DNA of 36,652 nt. It comes from Streptomyces sp. SID3212. GTDB lineage: Bacteria > Actinomycetota > Actinomycetes > Streptomycetales > Streptomycetaceae. A program made the position numbers and the translations under genes. This document shows, piece by piece, positions 8,673 to 15,844 of the stretch (positions are counted from its first letter, which is position 1; every line of letters begins with the position of its first letter). A model generated the notes under the pieces. The model was given only the letters and a program-made list of their open reading frames with translations, searched no databases and was not told the origin of the DNA. The stretch is from NCBI RefSeq assembly GCF_009865405.1, contig NZ_WWJY01000329.1, positions 1-36,652 on the forward strand. The letters run 5' to 3'.

Positions 8673-9065
8673 GTGATCGACTTCGTGCGGAGCCTGCGGC
8701 TGTGGTTCGCGCCCCAGCGTCTCGGCGACGAGGGCGAGACGCCCGACTACCGCTTCACGCTGGCCAACGAGCGCACGTTCCTGGCCTGGCTCCGTACCGC
8801 GCTGGCGCTGGTGGGCGGCGGGTTCGCGGTGGACCAGTTCCTGCCGGACCTGCGGTGGGGTGTACGGGTCGGGCTGGCGGTGGCGCTGCTCGCGGCCGGG
8901 GCGCTGTGCGCGCTCCAGGCGGTCGACCACTGGGTGCGCTGCGAGCGGGCGATGCGGCGCGGGCAGGCGCTGCCCGTCTCGCGCTTCCCGACCGTGCTGA
9001 GTCTGGTGGTGGCGGTGGTCGCGGTGGTGATGGTGGTGGTGGTCGCGCTGGGCGGGGGCCGTTGA
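8673..9065 (+). CDS. DUF202/YidH-family membrane protein (first of a pair)
   Basis: Protein of 130 aa with three hydrophobic segments: residues about 37-55, 60-80 and 105-127. The DUF202 signature is RFTLANERTFLAWLRTALALVGGGFAVDQF, where the N-E-R-T-F-L-A-W-L-R stretch is diagnostic. The family function is unknown; it is a small inner-membrane protein. The GTG at 8673 is preceded by AAGG at about 8 nt. The stop TGA (9063-9065) overlaps by one base the ATG of the next gene, which encodes a second member of the same family, so the two are translationally coupled and probably form a hetero-complex. Confidence 0.84.
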   Translation: MIDFVRSLRLWFAPQRLGDEGETPDYRFTLANERTFLAWLRTALALVGGGFAVDQFLPDLRWGVRVGLAVALLAAGALCALQAVDHWVRCERAMRRGQALPVSRFPTVLSLVVAVVAVVMVVVVALGGGR

Positions 9066-9394
9066 TGGCGACCCAGGACCAGGGCGACGACCGGGCCAGG
9101 GATCCGGGGCTCCAGCCGGAGCGGACCGGGCTGGCCTGGCGGCGTACGACGCTGGCCTGCACGGTGGTCGCGGTGCTGGCGGCACGGCAGGCGGTCCACC
9201 ATGGCGGTACTACGACAGGGGCGGTCGGCATCGCCCTGACCGTCGTGGTGTGGCTGGGCTTCGTGGCACTCACGCACCGCCGGCTGATCGCACTGACCGC
9301 GGCGGAACCCCGCCCGCTGTCCCGCCCGGCGGCGGTCGCGGCGGCGGGCTGCACACTGCTGCTGGCGGGGCTCGCGGTGGCCGTCATGGCATGA
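9065..9394 (+). CDS. DUF202-family membrane protein (second of the pair)
   Basis: Protein of 109 aa with three hydrophobic helices. Its version of the DUF202 motif is LQPERTGLAWRRTTLACTVVAVLAARQAV; the E-R-T-x-L-A-W-x-R-T core aligns with the preceding gene product but the loops differ. The ATG at 9065 shares its A with the stop of the upstream gene (TGATG), a classic coupling arrangement. Such tandem short and long DUF202 genes recur in actinobacteria. No function can be assigned. Confidence 0.82.
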   Translation: MATQDQGDDRARDPGLQPERTGLAWRRTTLACTVVAVLAARQAVHHGGTTTGAVGIALTVVVWLGFVALTHRRLIALTAAEPRPLSRPAAVAAAGCTLLLAGLAVAVMA

Positions 9395-9448
9395 CCGCCG
9401 CAAGGGCCGGCACCGCTCCCTCGCGGGGCCAGCCGTGCCGCAAAATTA

Positions 9449-9478
9449 TTGACCGAACGGTTCAGATACGGTTACGGT
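9449..9478 (+). promoter_or_regulatory. TetR operator and likely leaderless promoter of the regulator gene
   Basis: The imperfect palindrome TTGACCGAACGGTTCA (9449-9464) begins with a -35-like TTGACC. After 18 nt comes TACGGT (9473-9478), a reasonable Streptomyces -10. Seven nt later is the GTG start codon (9486), so the transcript would be leaderless. An operator covering the -35 implies autorepression. It matches the reverse complement of the site before the MFS gene at 15 of 16 positions. Confidence 0.7.
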
Positions 9479-9485
9479 CTTCGAC

Positions 9486-10070
9486 GTGGCCAGGACCAAG
9501 GAATTCGATCCGGACGCCGCGCTGCAGTCGGCCCTTGAGCTGTTCTGGCGGCGTGGCTACGAAGCGACGTCGGTGACGGATCTCGTCGAGCACCTCGGCG
9601 TCGGCCGCGCCAGCATCTACGCGACCTTCGGCAGCAAGCATGAGCTGTATCTGAAGGCCATGGACCGGTACGCCGAGATGCGCGACCCGCTCCTCCTGGC
9701 CGAGCTGTCCCAGCCGGGCCCCGCACTGCCCGCGGTGCGGGCGATCGTGCGCCGCTTCGCCGCGGAAGCCGCCTCCCCGGAAGGGCGGTTGAACGGCTGC
9801 TTCGTCACCAACACCGCGGCCGAACTGGCCCCGCACGACCCTGCGGCGGCCCGCCGGGTCGAGATCAGCTGGGAGCACCTCGAGACCCCGCTGCACTCCG
9901 CGCTCGTACGGGCCCAGGCCCAGGGCGAGCTTCCCGAGGACCGCGATCCGCGCGCGCTGGCCCGCATGCTGCTCGTCCTGCTGCAGGGCGTACGGATCGT
10001 CGGCAAGGCGTCGAACGATCCCGCCCGGGTGCGGGACGCGGCCGAGCAGGCACTGGCCCTGCTGGACTGA
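9486..10070 (+). CDS. TetR-family transcriptional repressor, probable regulator of the adjacent MFS/SDR genes
   Basis: Protein of 194 aa. The N-terminal HTH is typical: ALQSALELFWRRGYEATSVTDLVEHLGVGRASIYATFGSKHELYLKAM (residues about 11-58), with the recognition helix around GVGRASIYATFG. The C-terminal ligand domain is of the AefR/YsiA-like type (GCFVTNTAAELAPHDPAAARRV). The GTG at 9486 lacks a Shine-Dalgarno site, consistent with leaderless expression from the promoter just upstream. Near-identical operators lie before this gene and before the MFS gene 48 nt after its stop. It should therefore repress itself and the exporter, with a transported compound as the probable inducer. Confidence 0.88.
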   Translation: MARTKEFDPDAALQSALELFWRRGYEATSVTDLVEHLGVGRASIYATFGSKHELYLKAMDRYAEMRDPLLLAELSQPGPALPAVRAIVRRFAAEAASPEGRLNGCFVTNTAAELAPHDPAAARRVEISWEHLETPLHSALVRAQAQGELPEDRDPRALARMLLVLLQGVRIVGKASNDPARVRDAAEQALALLD

Positions 10071-10117
10071 ATCACACCCACCGGAGCCGCAGGGCTTCCT
10101 TTCGCGCGCCCAAATAA

Positions 10118-10133
10118 TGAACCGATCGGTCAA
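10118..10133 (+). promoter_or_regulatory. Second TetR operator, upstream of the MFS gene
   Basis: TGAACCGATCGGTCAA contains the perfect 10-bp palindrome ACCGATCGGT. Read on the other strand it is TTGACCGATCGGTTCA, differing from the operator at 9449-9464 at a single central base. It lies 19-34 nt before the MFS start. The pair of sites is strong evidence for a local TetR-controlled unit. Confidence 0.75.
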
Positions 10134-10151
10134 ATATCAGGGGGGGGAAGC

Positions 10152-11498
10152 GTGACCGCCACGGGCACCGCCCGCGTCACCGCCGTGCAGCACCGATGGG
10201 CCTTCGTCCTCCTCGGCAGTGTCCAGACCACGCTGATCTTCACGCTCGCCGCGATCGCCGTACCGCTGCCCCGCATCGGGCGCGAATTCGACCTGAAGCG
10301 CGCTGACTTGATCCTGCTCAGCGCCGCCTACGGACTGACCTTCGCCGGGTTGCTGCTCTTCGGCGGACGCCTCGCCGACCGCTACGGCGGGCGGCGCGCC
10401 CTCACCGCGGGCCTTGTCCTCTTCGCCGCCGCCTCGGCCGCCGCCCCATTCGCCTCCGGCATCGGGGCACTGCTCGCGGCGCGCTTCGCGCAGGGCGCGG
10501 GCGCGGCCCTCGTCGCGCCGGCCGCCATGGCCGTGCTGCGCGGCGTCTTCCCCTCCCCCACCGCGTACGGCAGGGTGATGGCCACCTGGGGCGGGCTCTC
10601 GGTGCTCGGCGCGACTGCGGGCAATCTGCTCTCCGGCGTCATTTCCGCGCTGCTTTCGTGGCGTTGGACCTTCGCCGTACCGCTCGTGGTGGCGATCGCG
10701 GCCCTCGCCCTCACGCCCCGGCTGCTGCCGGACACCGCACCGAACGGGGGCAGGACTCTCGACCTGCCGGGTGCTCTGCTCGCCACCGCCGGGATCACCT
10801 TCGCCAGTTACGGGCTTGTCGTCACCGACGCCCGGCCCTGGTCGTCGGCCGGCGTGCTCGTGCCGCTGCTCGGCGGGACCGCGCTGCTGGCCGCGTTCTG
10901 GTACGCCGAGCGCCGGGCCCGCGACCCGCTGCTGCCACCCCGCTTCCTGCTCGACCGGCGGCGGGCCCTCGCCCTCACGGCCATCGCACTGAGCGCCTGC
11001 GGGACCGCAATGACGTTCGTGGTTTTCTCACTCCACCTCCAACAGGCGCGCGACTGGTCCCAGTTGCGGACCTCGGCCGCCTTCGTGCCGTTCGCCGTCG
11101 CACTGATCGCCTCGGGCCGGGCGGCAGGACCGCTCATCGGCCGGTACGGGGCCGGAGCCGTCACGGCCGCCGGGCTGGGCACGGGTGCGGCCGGGCTCGC
11201 CCTCCTCGCGGTCACCGGGCTCGATGCGCACACGTCGTACGCGTACGGACTGCTGCCGGGCCTTGTGCTGCTGCCGGCCGGCACCGCGGCCGCCTTCGCC
11301 GGGGCCGCCGTGCTCGCCACCGAAGGTGTGCCGCAGGAGCAGACCGGGCTCGCGGGTGGCGTGCTGAACACCGCGATGGAATGTGGCCCGACCGTGCTCT
11401 TCGCCGTCCTGCTCACACTCGGCAGCGACGCCCGGTCCCTGGCCGTGACGGGGGCCGCCCTCGCCGTCGTCGCCCTCCTGAACCACCGCGTCAAGTAA
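10152..11498 (+). CDS. MFS transporter, drug/metabolite exporter type
   Basis: Protein of 448 aa with about 12 to 14 hydrophobic helices spread along the whole length. Motif A of the major facilitator superfamily is visible between helices 2 and 3 as GGRLADRYGGRRAL. The following RFAQGAGAALVAPAAMAVLRGVFP resembles the EmrB/QacA drug:proton antiporter group. The GTG at 10152 is preceded by a strong GGGGGGGAAG. It sits between its presumed TetR repressor and an SDR enzyme (25 nt downstream). This suggests export of a small toxic molecule, possibly coupled to its reduction or oxidation. The substrate is unknown. Confidence 0.88.
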   Translation: MTATGTARVTAVQHRWAFVLLGSVQTTLIFTLAAIAVPLPRIGREFDLKRADLILLSAAYGLTFAGLLLFGGRLADRYGGRRALTAGLVLFAAASAAAPFASGIGALLAARFAQGAGAALVAPAAMAVLRGVFPSPTAYGRVMATWGGLSVLGATAGNLLSGVISALLSWRWTFAVPLVVAIAALALTPRLLPDTAPNGGRTLDLPGALLATAGITFASYGLVVTDARPWSSAGVLVPLLGGTALLAAFWYAERRARDPLLPPRFLLDRRRALALTAIALSACGTAMTFVVFSLHLQQARDWSQLRTSAAFVPFAVALIASGRAAGPLIGRYGAGAVTAAGLGTGAAGLALLAVTGLDAHTSYAYGLLPGLVLLPAGTAAAFAGAAVLATEGVPQEQTGLAGGVLNTAMECGPTVLFAVLLTLGSDARSLAVTGAALAVVALLNHRVK

Positions 11499-11523
11499 TC
11501 CCTCACTCAAGGAAGTCACCGAA

Positions 11524-12282
11524 ATGAACCGCTTCACGGGCAAGACCGTCCTCGTCACCGGCGCGGGCTCCGGCCTCGGCCGCGCGATCGCGATCGCCTT
11601 CGCCGCCGAGGGCGCGTCCGTGGTCGCCGCGGGACGCACCGCGGCCTCCCTGGACGAGACGGTCGGCCTCGTCGAGGCCATCGGCGGCACGGCCGCCGCC
11701 GTCACCGCCGATGTCACCGACTCCGGACGCGTCCGGAACCTCGTACGCGAGAGTGTCACCCGCTTCGGCGGACTGGACATCGCGGTCAACAACGCCGGGA
11801 TACTCCGCGCGACCGTACCCGTCGGCGAGGTGAGCGAGGAGGACTGGGACGCGGTGCTGCGGACCAATGTCACCGGCGTCTGGCTGGCCATGAAGCACGA
11901 GATCGCGCACATGAAGGAGAACGGCGGCGGCGCCATCATCAATATCTCCTCCAACCTGGGCGCACACCTGCGGATCCCGAACATGGCCGCGTACATCACC
12001 TCGAAGGCAGCGGTCTCCGCGCTGACCCGTGCCGCCGCTCTCGACCACGTCCACCAGGGCATCCGCGTCAACGCGGTCAGCCCCGGCGTCTCCGCCGCTC
12101 CCATGTCGCTGCGGCCCGGCGAGACCGGGGCCGACCGCGCCGAGCGGGTGAAGACGGAGAACCCGCTCGGCCGGGTCGCGGAGGCCGAAGAAGTGGCGGC
12201 CGCGGTGCTCTACCTCGCCTCGCCCGCGGCCGGCGCGGTCGTCGGCGCCGACCTGGTCATCGACAGTGGATCGTCGGCCTGA
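11524..12282 (+). CDS. Short-chain dehydrogenase/reductase (SDR), classical type
   Basis: Protein of 252 aa, the normal length for classical SDRs. The cofactor motif TGAGSGLG is near residue 13. NNAG is near residue 89. The catalytic Ser lies in INISSNLGAHL and the YxxxK pair in YITSKAAV. The C-terminal VGADLVIDSGSSA is typical of FabG-like members. It reduces or oxidises a carbonyl or alcohol with NAD(P)H. Starting 25 nt behind the MFS gene with AAGGAAG at a suitable distance, it is almost certainly in the same transcript under the TetR operators. It may modify the compound that the transporter exports. Confidence 0.9.
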   Translation: MNRFTGKTVLVTGAGSGLGRAIAIAFAAEGASVVAAGRTAASLDETVGLVEAIGGTAAAVTADVTDSGRVRNLVRESVTRFGGLDIAVNNAGILRATVPVGEVSEEDWDAVLRTNVTGVWLAMKHEIAHMKENGGGAIINISSNLGAHLRIPNMAAYITSKAAVSALTRAAALDHVHQGIRVNAVSPGVSAAPMSLRPGETGADRAERVKTENPLGRVAEAEEVAAAVLYLASPAAGAVVGADLVIDSGSSA

Positions 12283-12405
12283 CGGTTCGTAGGCTGGGAT
12301 GCCGTCTTCCTCAGGTTGAGGGGGACGGCGCAGCCGAACTGGTCGAGCTGGATTACGGCCCGGCGGGCGGCACGTTCGGGATCGCGTTGGGCAACGTCGT
12401 CTCCC

Positions 12406-12435
12406 CTCGGGCTCCGGGTAGACCCGGAGCCCGAG
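12406..12435. terminator. Strong bidirectional hairpin between SDR and DUF4241 genes
   Basis: CTCGGGCTCCGGGT (12406-12419) pairs perfectly with ACCCGGAGCCCGAG (12422-12435), a 14-bp stem with an almost nonexistent loop. It lies in the 238-bp gap between two convergent genes and would terminate transcripts from both sides. The rest of the gap (12283-12520) shows no gene. Confidence 0.75.
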
Positions 12436-12520
12436 TGTCAGGCCGGGGCTGCGGCAGCCTCACCCTGCGGGGCACGCGGGCCGGGCGCTGTGCGGCCTCG
12501 CGCCGATGGCCGGCGGCTCC

Positions 12521-13729
12521 TCACTCTCCCGCGTCGGCGGAATGCAGTTGGAAGTCGACGACGACGCAACCGACCCGTCCGTCATCGGTGCGGCCGATCC
12601 AGACGGGGTAGGCCCCGTCGCCCCGGCCGGCACGGAAGGCGATGAGGTTCGGTTCGGGTTCCGTGCCGGGCAGTTCCACGCTGAAACAGCTGTCGCTGCC
12701 GAGGGGTACGAAGAGATCCTCGTCCAGCTGGTCTTCGAGCACCGTCCGCGTCGCATCCATGAAAGCCGCTGTGCCGGTATCCACGCCAACCCCGTAGAAC
12801 TGGCCCTCGCCGAGCAGCCCCAGGTCCTCGTCAGGCCGGAGGGCCATTTCCCACTCGCGGGGCGGGATGTCCAGGAACGTCACCCTGGCTGCGGCGACAC
12901 CGGCCCTGTGTGTCGTGCGCAACAGCGACAGCGTGACCGGAAACTCGCCCGAGGGCACGGCGACGGTTCGCGGGTCTCTGATCCAGCCGGGGTCCGAGAC
13001 CGCCAGCCGCCCTGACGTGATGCGCAGCAGGCCGGCGTCAACGGGCTCGACGACGGCCGGCCCCTCCGGGGTCTCGCACGGACCCTGACGAAACAGTTGC
13101 TCGATTCCGGTGGCGCGCAGCGGTCCGGACCCTTCATCCACCGACACGTCGTTCAGGACCACGGTCGTGGCGGGCTCGTGGTTCTGCTGGGCCAGGAACG
13201 GCGCGAACACCTGCCAGTCGCCGAATTCCGGTACGGGACAGAGGAAGCTTTCGACGGGCGCCGCGAACCGCCGCACCGGGACGCTCGACGGGCCGGTTGT
13301 TCGAGCGTGCGGTGAGTCCGTCGACGCTCCCCTCGGCCCGGCGAACTCGGACTTGACCTCGACCTCCCCGTCGGCCGAGACGGTCGTGGTCTCCTGAACA
13401 TCCCACTTCGAGGACGAGTACTCCTGCTCATTGGAGAACTGCCATCGGGTGTTCCAGCGAGCCACCAACATCCCCGTGTCGTGCGGCTTGAGGTCGATCA
13501 TCTGCGTGCACCAGGACCTGTCGTCGAACAGATACACACGCCACATACCGCGCGGCCATCTTTCGACCAGTGCCAGCGGTTGCTTCCGCGCGGACAGCAG
13601 AACCGCGTAATCCATCCCGGCAGCATGCTTGCGTGCCGCGAGCGCCCGTGACATCGGGTCCGGATGGGTCGTTCCCCGATAGGAGCCCCACATCTCGCCG
13701 TACGACACATCAAGACCGTCGAAGATCAC
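12521..13729 (-). CDS. DUF4241 domain-containing protein
   Basis: Protein of 402 aa. The C-terminal half matches what is known of DUF4241: SGRLAVSDPGWI, then FPVTLSLLRTTHRAGVAAARVTF, WEMALRPDEDLGLLGEGQFY, GVGVDTGTAAFMDA, and the terminal RGDGAYPVWIGR then RVGCVVVDFQL. The N-terminal half (residues 1-150) is Trp/Tyr-rich and includes SYRGTTHPDPMSRALAARKHAAG and WRVYLFDDRSWCTQMIDL. No catalytic motif is known for the family. The GTG at 13729 is chosen because GAGAGG lies close upstream; longer in-frame extension to 13924 is Arg/Gly-rich and unlike protein. Codon usage here is less GC3-biased than in the neighbours, and the flanks are gene-poor, suggesting an accessory or recently acquired gene. 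Confidence 0.75.
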   Translation of the reverse strand: MIFDGLDVSYGEMWGSYRGTTHPDPMSRALAARKHAAGMDYAVLLSARKQPLALVERWPRGMWRVYLFDDRSWCTQMIDLKPHDTGMLVARWNTRWQFSNEQEYSSSKWDVQETTTVSADGEVEVKSEFAGPRGASTDSPHARTTGPSSVPVRRFAAPVESFLCPVPEFGDWQVFAPFLAQQNHEPATTVVLNDVSVDEGSGPLRATGIEQLFRQGPCETPEGPAVVEPVDAGLLRITSGRLAVSDPGWIRDPRTVAVPSGEFPVTLSLLRTTHRAGVAAARVTFLDIPPREWEMALRPDEDLGLLGEGQFYGVGVDTGTAAFMDATRTVLEDQLDEDLFVPLGSDSCFSVELPGTEPEPNLIAFRAGRGDGAYPVWIGRTDDGRVGCVVVDFQLHSADAGE

Positions 13730-13904
13730 AGCCGCACCTCTCCCCCCGTGGCACCGGCCACGCCCAAGCAGTGGCGCTCGACGGTGACGCCTGCCGCAAC
13801 GCCCTGCCCTTCCGAAGCTTCGTTGTGCCGCCAGTCTGCCACCGGGGTGTGACACAGGGTTTGTGGGAGGCTCGCGACCTACGCCCTGACCGCGACCAGC
13901 ACCG

Positions 13905-14182
13905 TCACCGGCTTTCACCGCCACCTGCGTCTACGGCGTCCCGGCCGAGGTAGGTGGCGACGGCATCATCACCGAAGGACGCGGTGAGTGCCCGTGCGAT
14001 CAGCTCGGGCAGCCGGCGGCGGTGCAGTCGGCGGCGGTGCAGTCGGCGCGCTGGGCGGCGGCGAATCGGGCGAGGGCTTCGCGGAGGGTCGCGGAGGTCG
14101 AGGGGAAGATCCCGCGAGCCCCTCCGTCGTGGTCGGGACGAGCACAGGCCCTGCTACCCGCGCCTGTGGTGAAGTTCGTGCC
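13905..14182 (-). pseudogene. Possible decayed, frameshifted coding remnant of unknown origin
   Basis: The 550 bp between the DUF4241 gene and glucarate dehydratase contain no intact gene. On the minus strand one frame is open from about 14182 and gives protein-like sequence (GARGIFPSTSATLREALARF then AAAQR) until a stop at 14000-14002. A second minus frame overlaps it and ends at 13905 with HRRRLPELIARALTASFGDD then AVATYLGRDAV. The two frames meet at a perfect 15-bp tandem duplication (14016-14045). The duplication is a multiple of three, so it does not itself explain the frame change. I do not recognise the protein. No start codon with a ribosome site is visible, so this is offered as a remnant, not a gene. 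Confidence 0.35.
14016..14045. repeat. Perfect 15-bp tandem duplication
   Basis: GCGGCGGTGCAGTCG occurs at 14016-14030 and again at 14031-14045 inside the gene-poor stretch between the DUF4241 and glucarate dehydratase genes. Confidence 0.85.
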
Positions 14183-14283
14183 TCAACCGCGCTCCGGTTC
14201 TCGCGCTGTCCGGCGGGCGCACGGCGAGACCCCCAGGCCTGGCAGCTCCTGGCGTCACATGCCTCTCGTCGGAGGGGTGTTGG

Positions 14284-15573
14284 TCACCAGCGCGGGATCG
14301 TCGGGGTCTTCCAGCCCGGGTCCGCCTCGCGCATCGCCGCCGCGTCGTCGCGCTCCCGCATCCTGCCGTCGTCGTCCAGCCACCGCCGGTGCAGGGCGGC
14401 GAGCTTCTCGCGGTCCAGTTCCACCCCGAGGCCCGGTGCGTCCGAGACGTCGAGCCGGCCGTTCCGGAAAGTGTGCCGGGTGGTGATGACGTCCTCGGTC
14501 TGCCACGGGTAGTGGCTGTCGCAGGCGTAGTCCAGGTTCGGGACGGTCGCCGCCACGTGGGTCATCGCGGCCAGGCTGATCCCGAGGTGGGTGTTGGAGT
14601 GCATCGACAGGCCGACGCCGAACGTGCGGCAGACGGCGGCGAGTTCGCGCGTCCGGTGCAGTCCGCCCCAGTAGTGGTGGTCGGAGAGCACGACCTGTAC
14701 GGCGTCCGAGGCGAAGGCCCCGGCGATCTCGGGGACGGTCGTGACGCACATGTTGGTGGCCAGCGGCACGGACGTGCCCGCCGACACCTGGGCCATCAGG
14801 TCCGTGCCGCTCGCCGGGTCCTCCAGGTATTCGAGGACGTCCGCCAGCTGCTCGGCGACGTACAGCGAAGTCGGTACGGACCAGGCACCGTTGGGGTCCA
14901 GTCGCAGCGGCTGCCCGGGGAACGCCTCCGCGAGTGCCCGGACGGCCGCGATCTCCTGCTCGGGCTCGAACACCCCGCCCTTGAGCTTGAACGACGAGAA
15001 GCCGTAGTCACGGGCGAAGCGCCGGGCCTGGGCGACCACACCCGCCGGGTCGAGGGCCGCGTCCCAGTCGTCCTCGGCGCCGCCGCCCGGGTGCTCCGCC
15101 CAGCGGTAGAAGAGGTACGCGCTGTACTCGACGGACTCGCGCACCTTGCCGCCGAGCAGCGCGTGCACGGGCAGGCCCAGCGTCCTGCCGAGGGCGTCCA
15201 GACAGGCGACCTCGAAGCCCGAGACGACGGAGAGGCGGAGCTTGTCGGCGGTCTGCACCCCGCGCAGGCCGCCCGCGTCCACCCGCGCGTCCGTGGTGTC
15301 CGGGTCGCCGCACACCTCGTCTGCCAGGGCGAAGAGCCCGTTCACGTCGCTGACCGAACGGCCCGGGAGCGCCCGTGCCAGCGGCTCCGCCAGCTCCAGA
15401 TACTTGCCGTCGCCGTACGTCTCGCCGATCCCCGTGATGCCACCGCGCGTGACGACCTCCACGATGAGCCGGGGGGTGTAGGGCTGGTGGACGCCCTGTG
15501 TGTTCAGCAGCGGTGGGTCGGCGATGAGGATGGGGGTGAGCCGGACCTCGTCGATGAGCAGCGCGGTGTTCAT
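14284..15573 (-). CDS. Glucarate dehydratase-like enolase-superfamily enzyme
   Basis: Protein of 429 aa with the full enolase-superfamily layout. The capping domain is N-terminal (residues 1-130). The catalytic Lys pair KLK is at 196-198. The metal ligands are D226 (LRLDPNGAW), E251 (EDP) and N274 (ATNMCV). D298-H299 (LSDHHYWGG) and the catalytic His around H325/H329 (SMHSNTHLGISLAAMTHV) follow. This arrangement and the length match glucarate dehydratase, which converts D-glucarate/L-idarate to 5-keto-4-deoxyglucarate. The usual next enzyme, 5-dehydro-4-deoxyglucarate dehydratase, is not adjacent. The ATG at 15573 has no Shine-Dalgarno site; TAGAGT ends 6 nt before it, so it may be leaderless. 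Related acid-sugar dehydratases are the main alternative. Confidence 0.86.
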   Translation of the reverse strand: MNTALLIDEVRLTPILIADPPLLNTQGVHQPYTPRLIVEVVTRGGITGIGETYGDGKYLELAEPLARALPGRSVSDVNGLFALADEVCGDPDTTDARVDAGGLRGVQTADKLRLSVVSGFEVACLDALGRTLGLPVHALLGGKVRESVEYSAYLFYRWAEHPGGGAEDDWDAALDPAGVVAQARRFARDYGFSSFKLKGGVFEPEQEIAAVRALAEAFPGQPLRLDPNGAWSVPTSLYVAEQLADVLEYLEDPASGTDLMAQVSAGTSVPLATNMCVTTVPEIAGAFASDAVQVVLSDHHYWGGLHRTRELAAVCRTFGVGLSMHSNTHLGISLAAMTHVAATVPNLDYACDSHYPWQTEDVITTRHTFRNGRLDVSDAPGLGVELDREKLAALHRRWLDDDGRMRERDDAAAMREADPGWKTPTIPRW

Positions 15574-15576
15574 ACG

Positions 15577-15589
15577 TGAACTCTATTCA
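15577..15589 (-). promoter_or_regulatory. Possible operator/-10 region of the glucarate dehydratase gene
   Basis: TGAACTCTATTCA is a short inverted repeat (TGAA/TTCA arms) directly before the start codon. On the minus strand it contains TAGAGT, a -10-like element 6 nt before the ATG. IclR or GntR regulators often bind such sites in sugar-acid operons, but no such regulator is nearby. Weak evidence. Confidence 0.35.
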
Positions 15590-15773
15590 GAGGTGAGACC
15601 GGGGGCTAGGGGCGGGGACGGTGGCATCCGTCTCTCCGCCAGGCCCTCGGCCCGTCTTGCCGCCCGTCTTGCCGCCCACCTCACCGCCCTTCTCTCCGAC
15701 CGCCCCTCCGTCCGCTCTTCCGCCCGCCCTTCCTGGTCTTTCCCGGTTTTTCACGTGACCCGTGGTGGACTGC

Positions 15774-15791
15774 ATACCGACTGGTCGGCAT
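15774..15791 (+). promoter_or_regulatory. Operator-like palindrome before the phosphotransferase/ACAD operon
   Basis: ATACCGACTGGTCGGCAT has arms CCGAC/GTCGG extended by AT/AT, and lies 54 nt before the phosphotransferase ATG. Its left 12 bases ATACCGACTGGT recur in the same orientation before the SDR gene at 22463. This suggests that the TetR encoded in that second operon binds both. The remaining 15574-15773 region is CT-rich, with repeated CCGCCCGTCTTG, and shows no gene. Confidence 0.65.
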
Positions 15792-15844
15792 CATGGTGGC
15801 TCACGACGGTACGCCCGCCGTCGTGAGCCACGGAGGTAGGCACG

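Noticed and set aside
10658..11527. Alternative plus-strand frame inside the MFS gene
   Set aside because: Arg/Ala-rich shadow; the MFS frame has transmembrane periodicity and motif A.
12283..12520. Small gene after the SDR
   Set aside because: Only Arg/Gly-rich frames crossing the terminator hairpin; convergent stops explain the gap.
13954..14512. Plus-strand open frames next to the glucarate dehydratase gene
   Set aside because: Arg/Ser-rich translations overlapping the real minus-strand gene and the remnant; no coding features.
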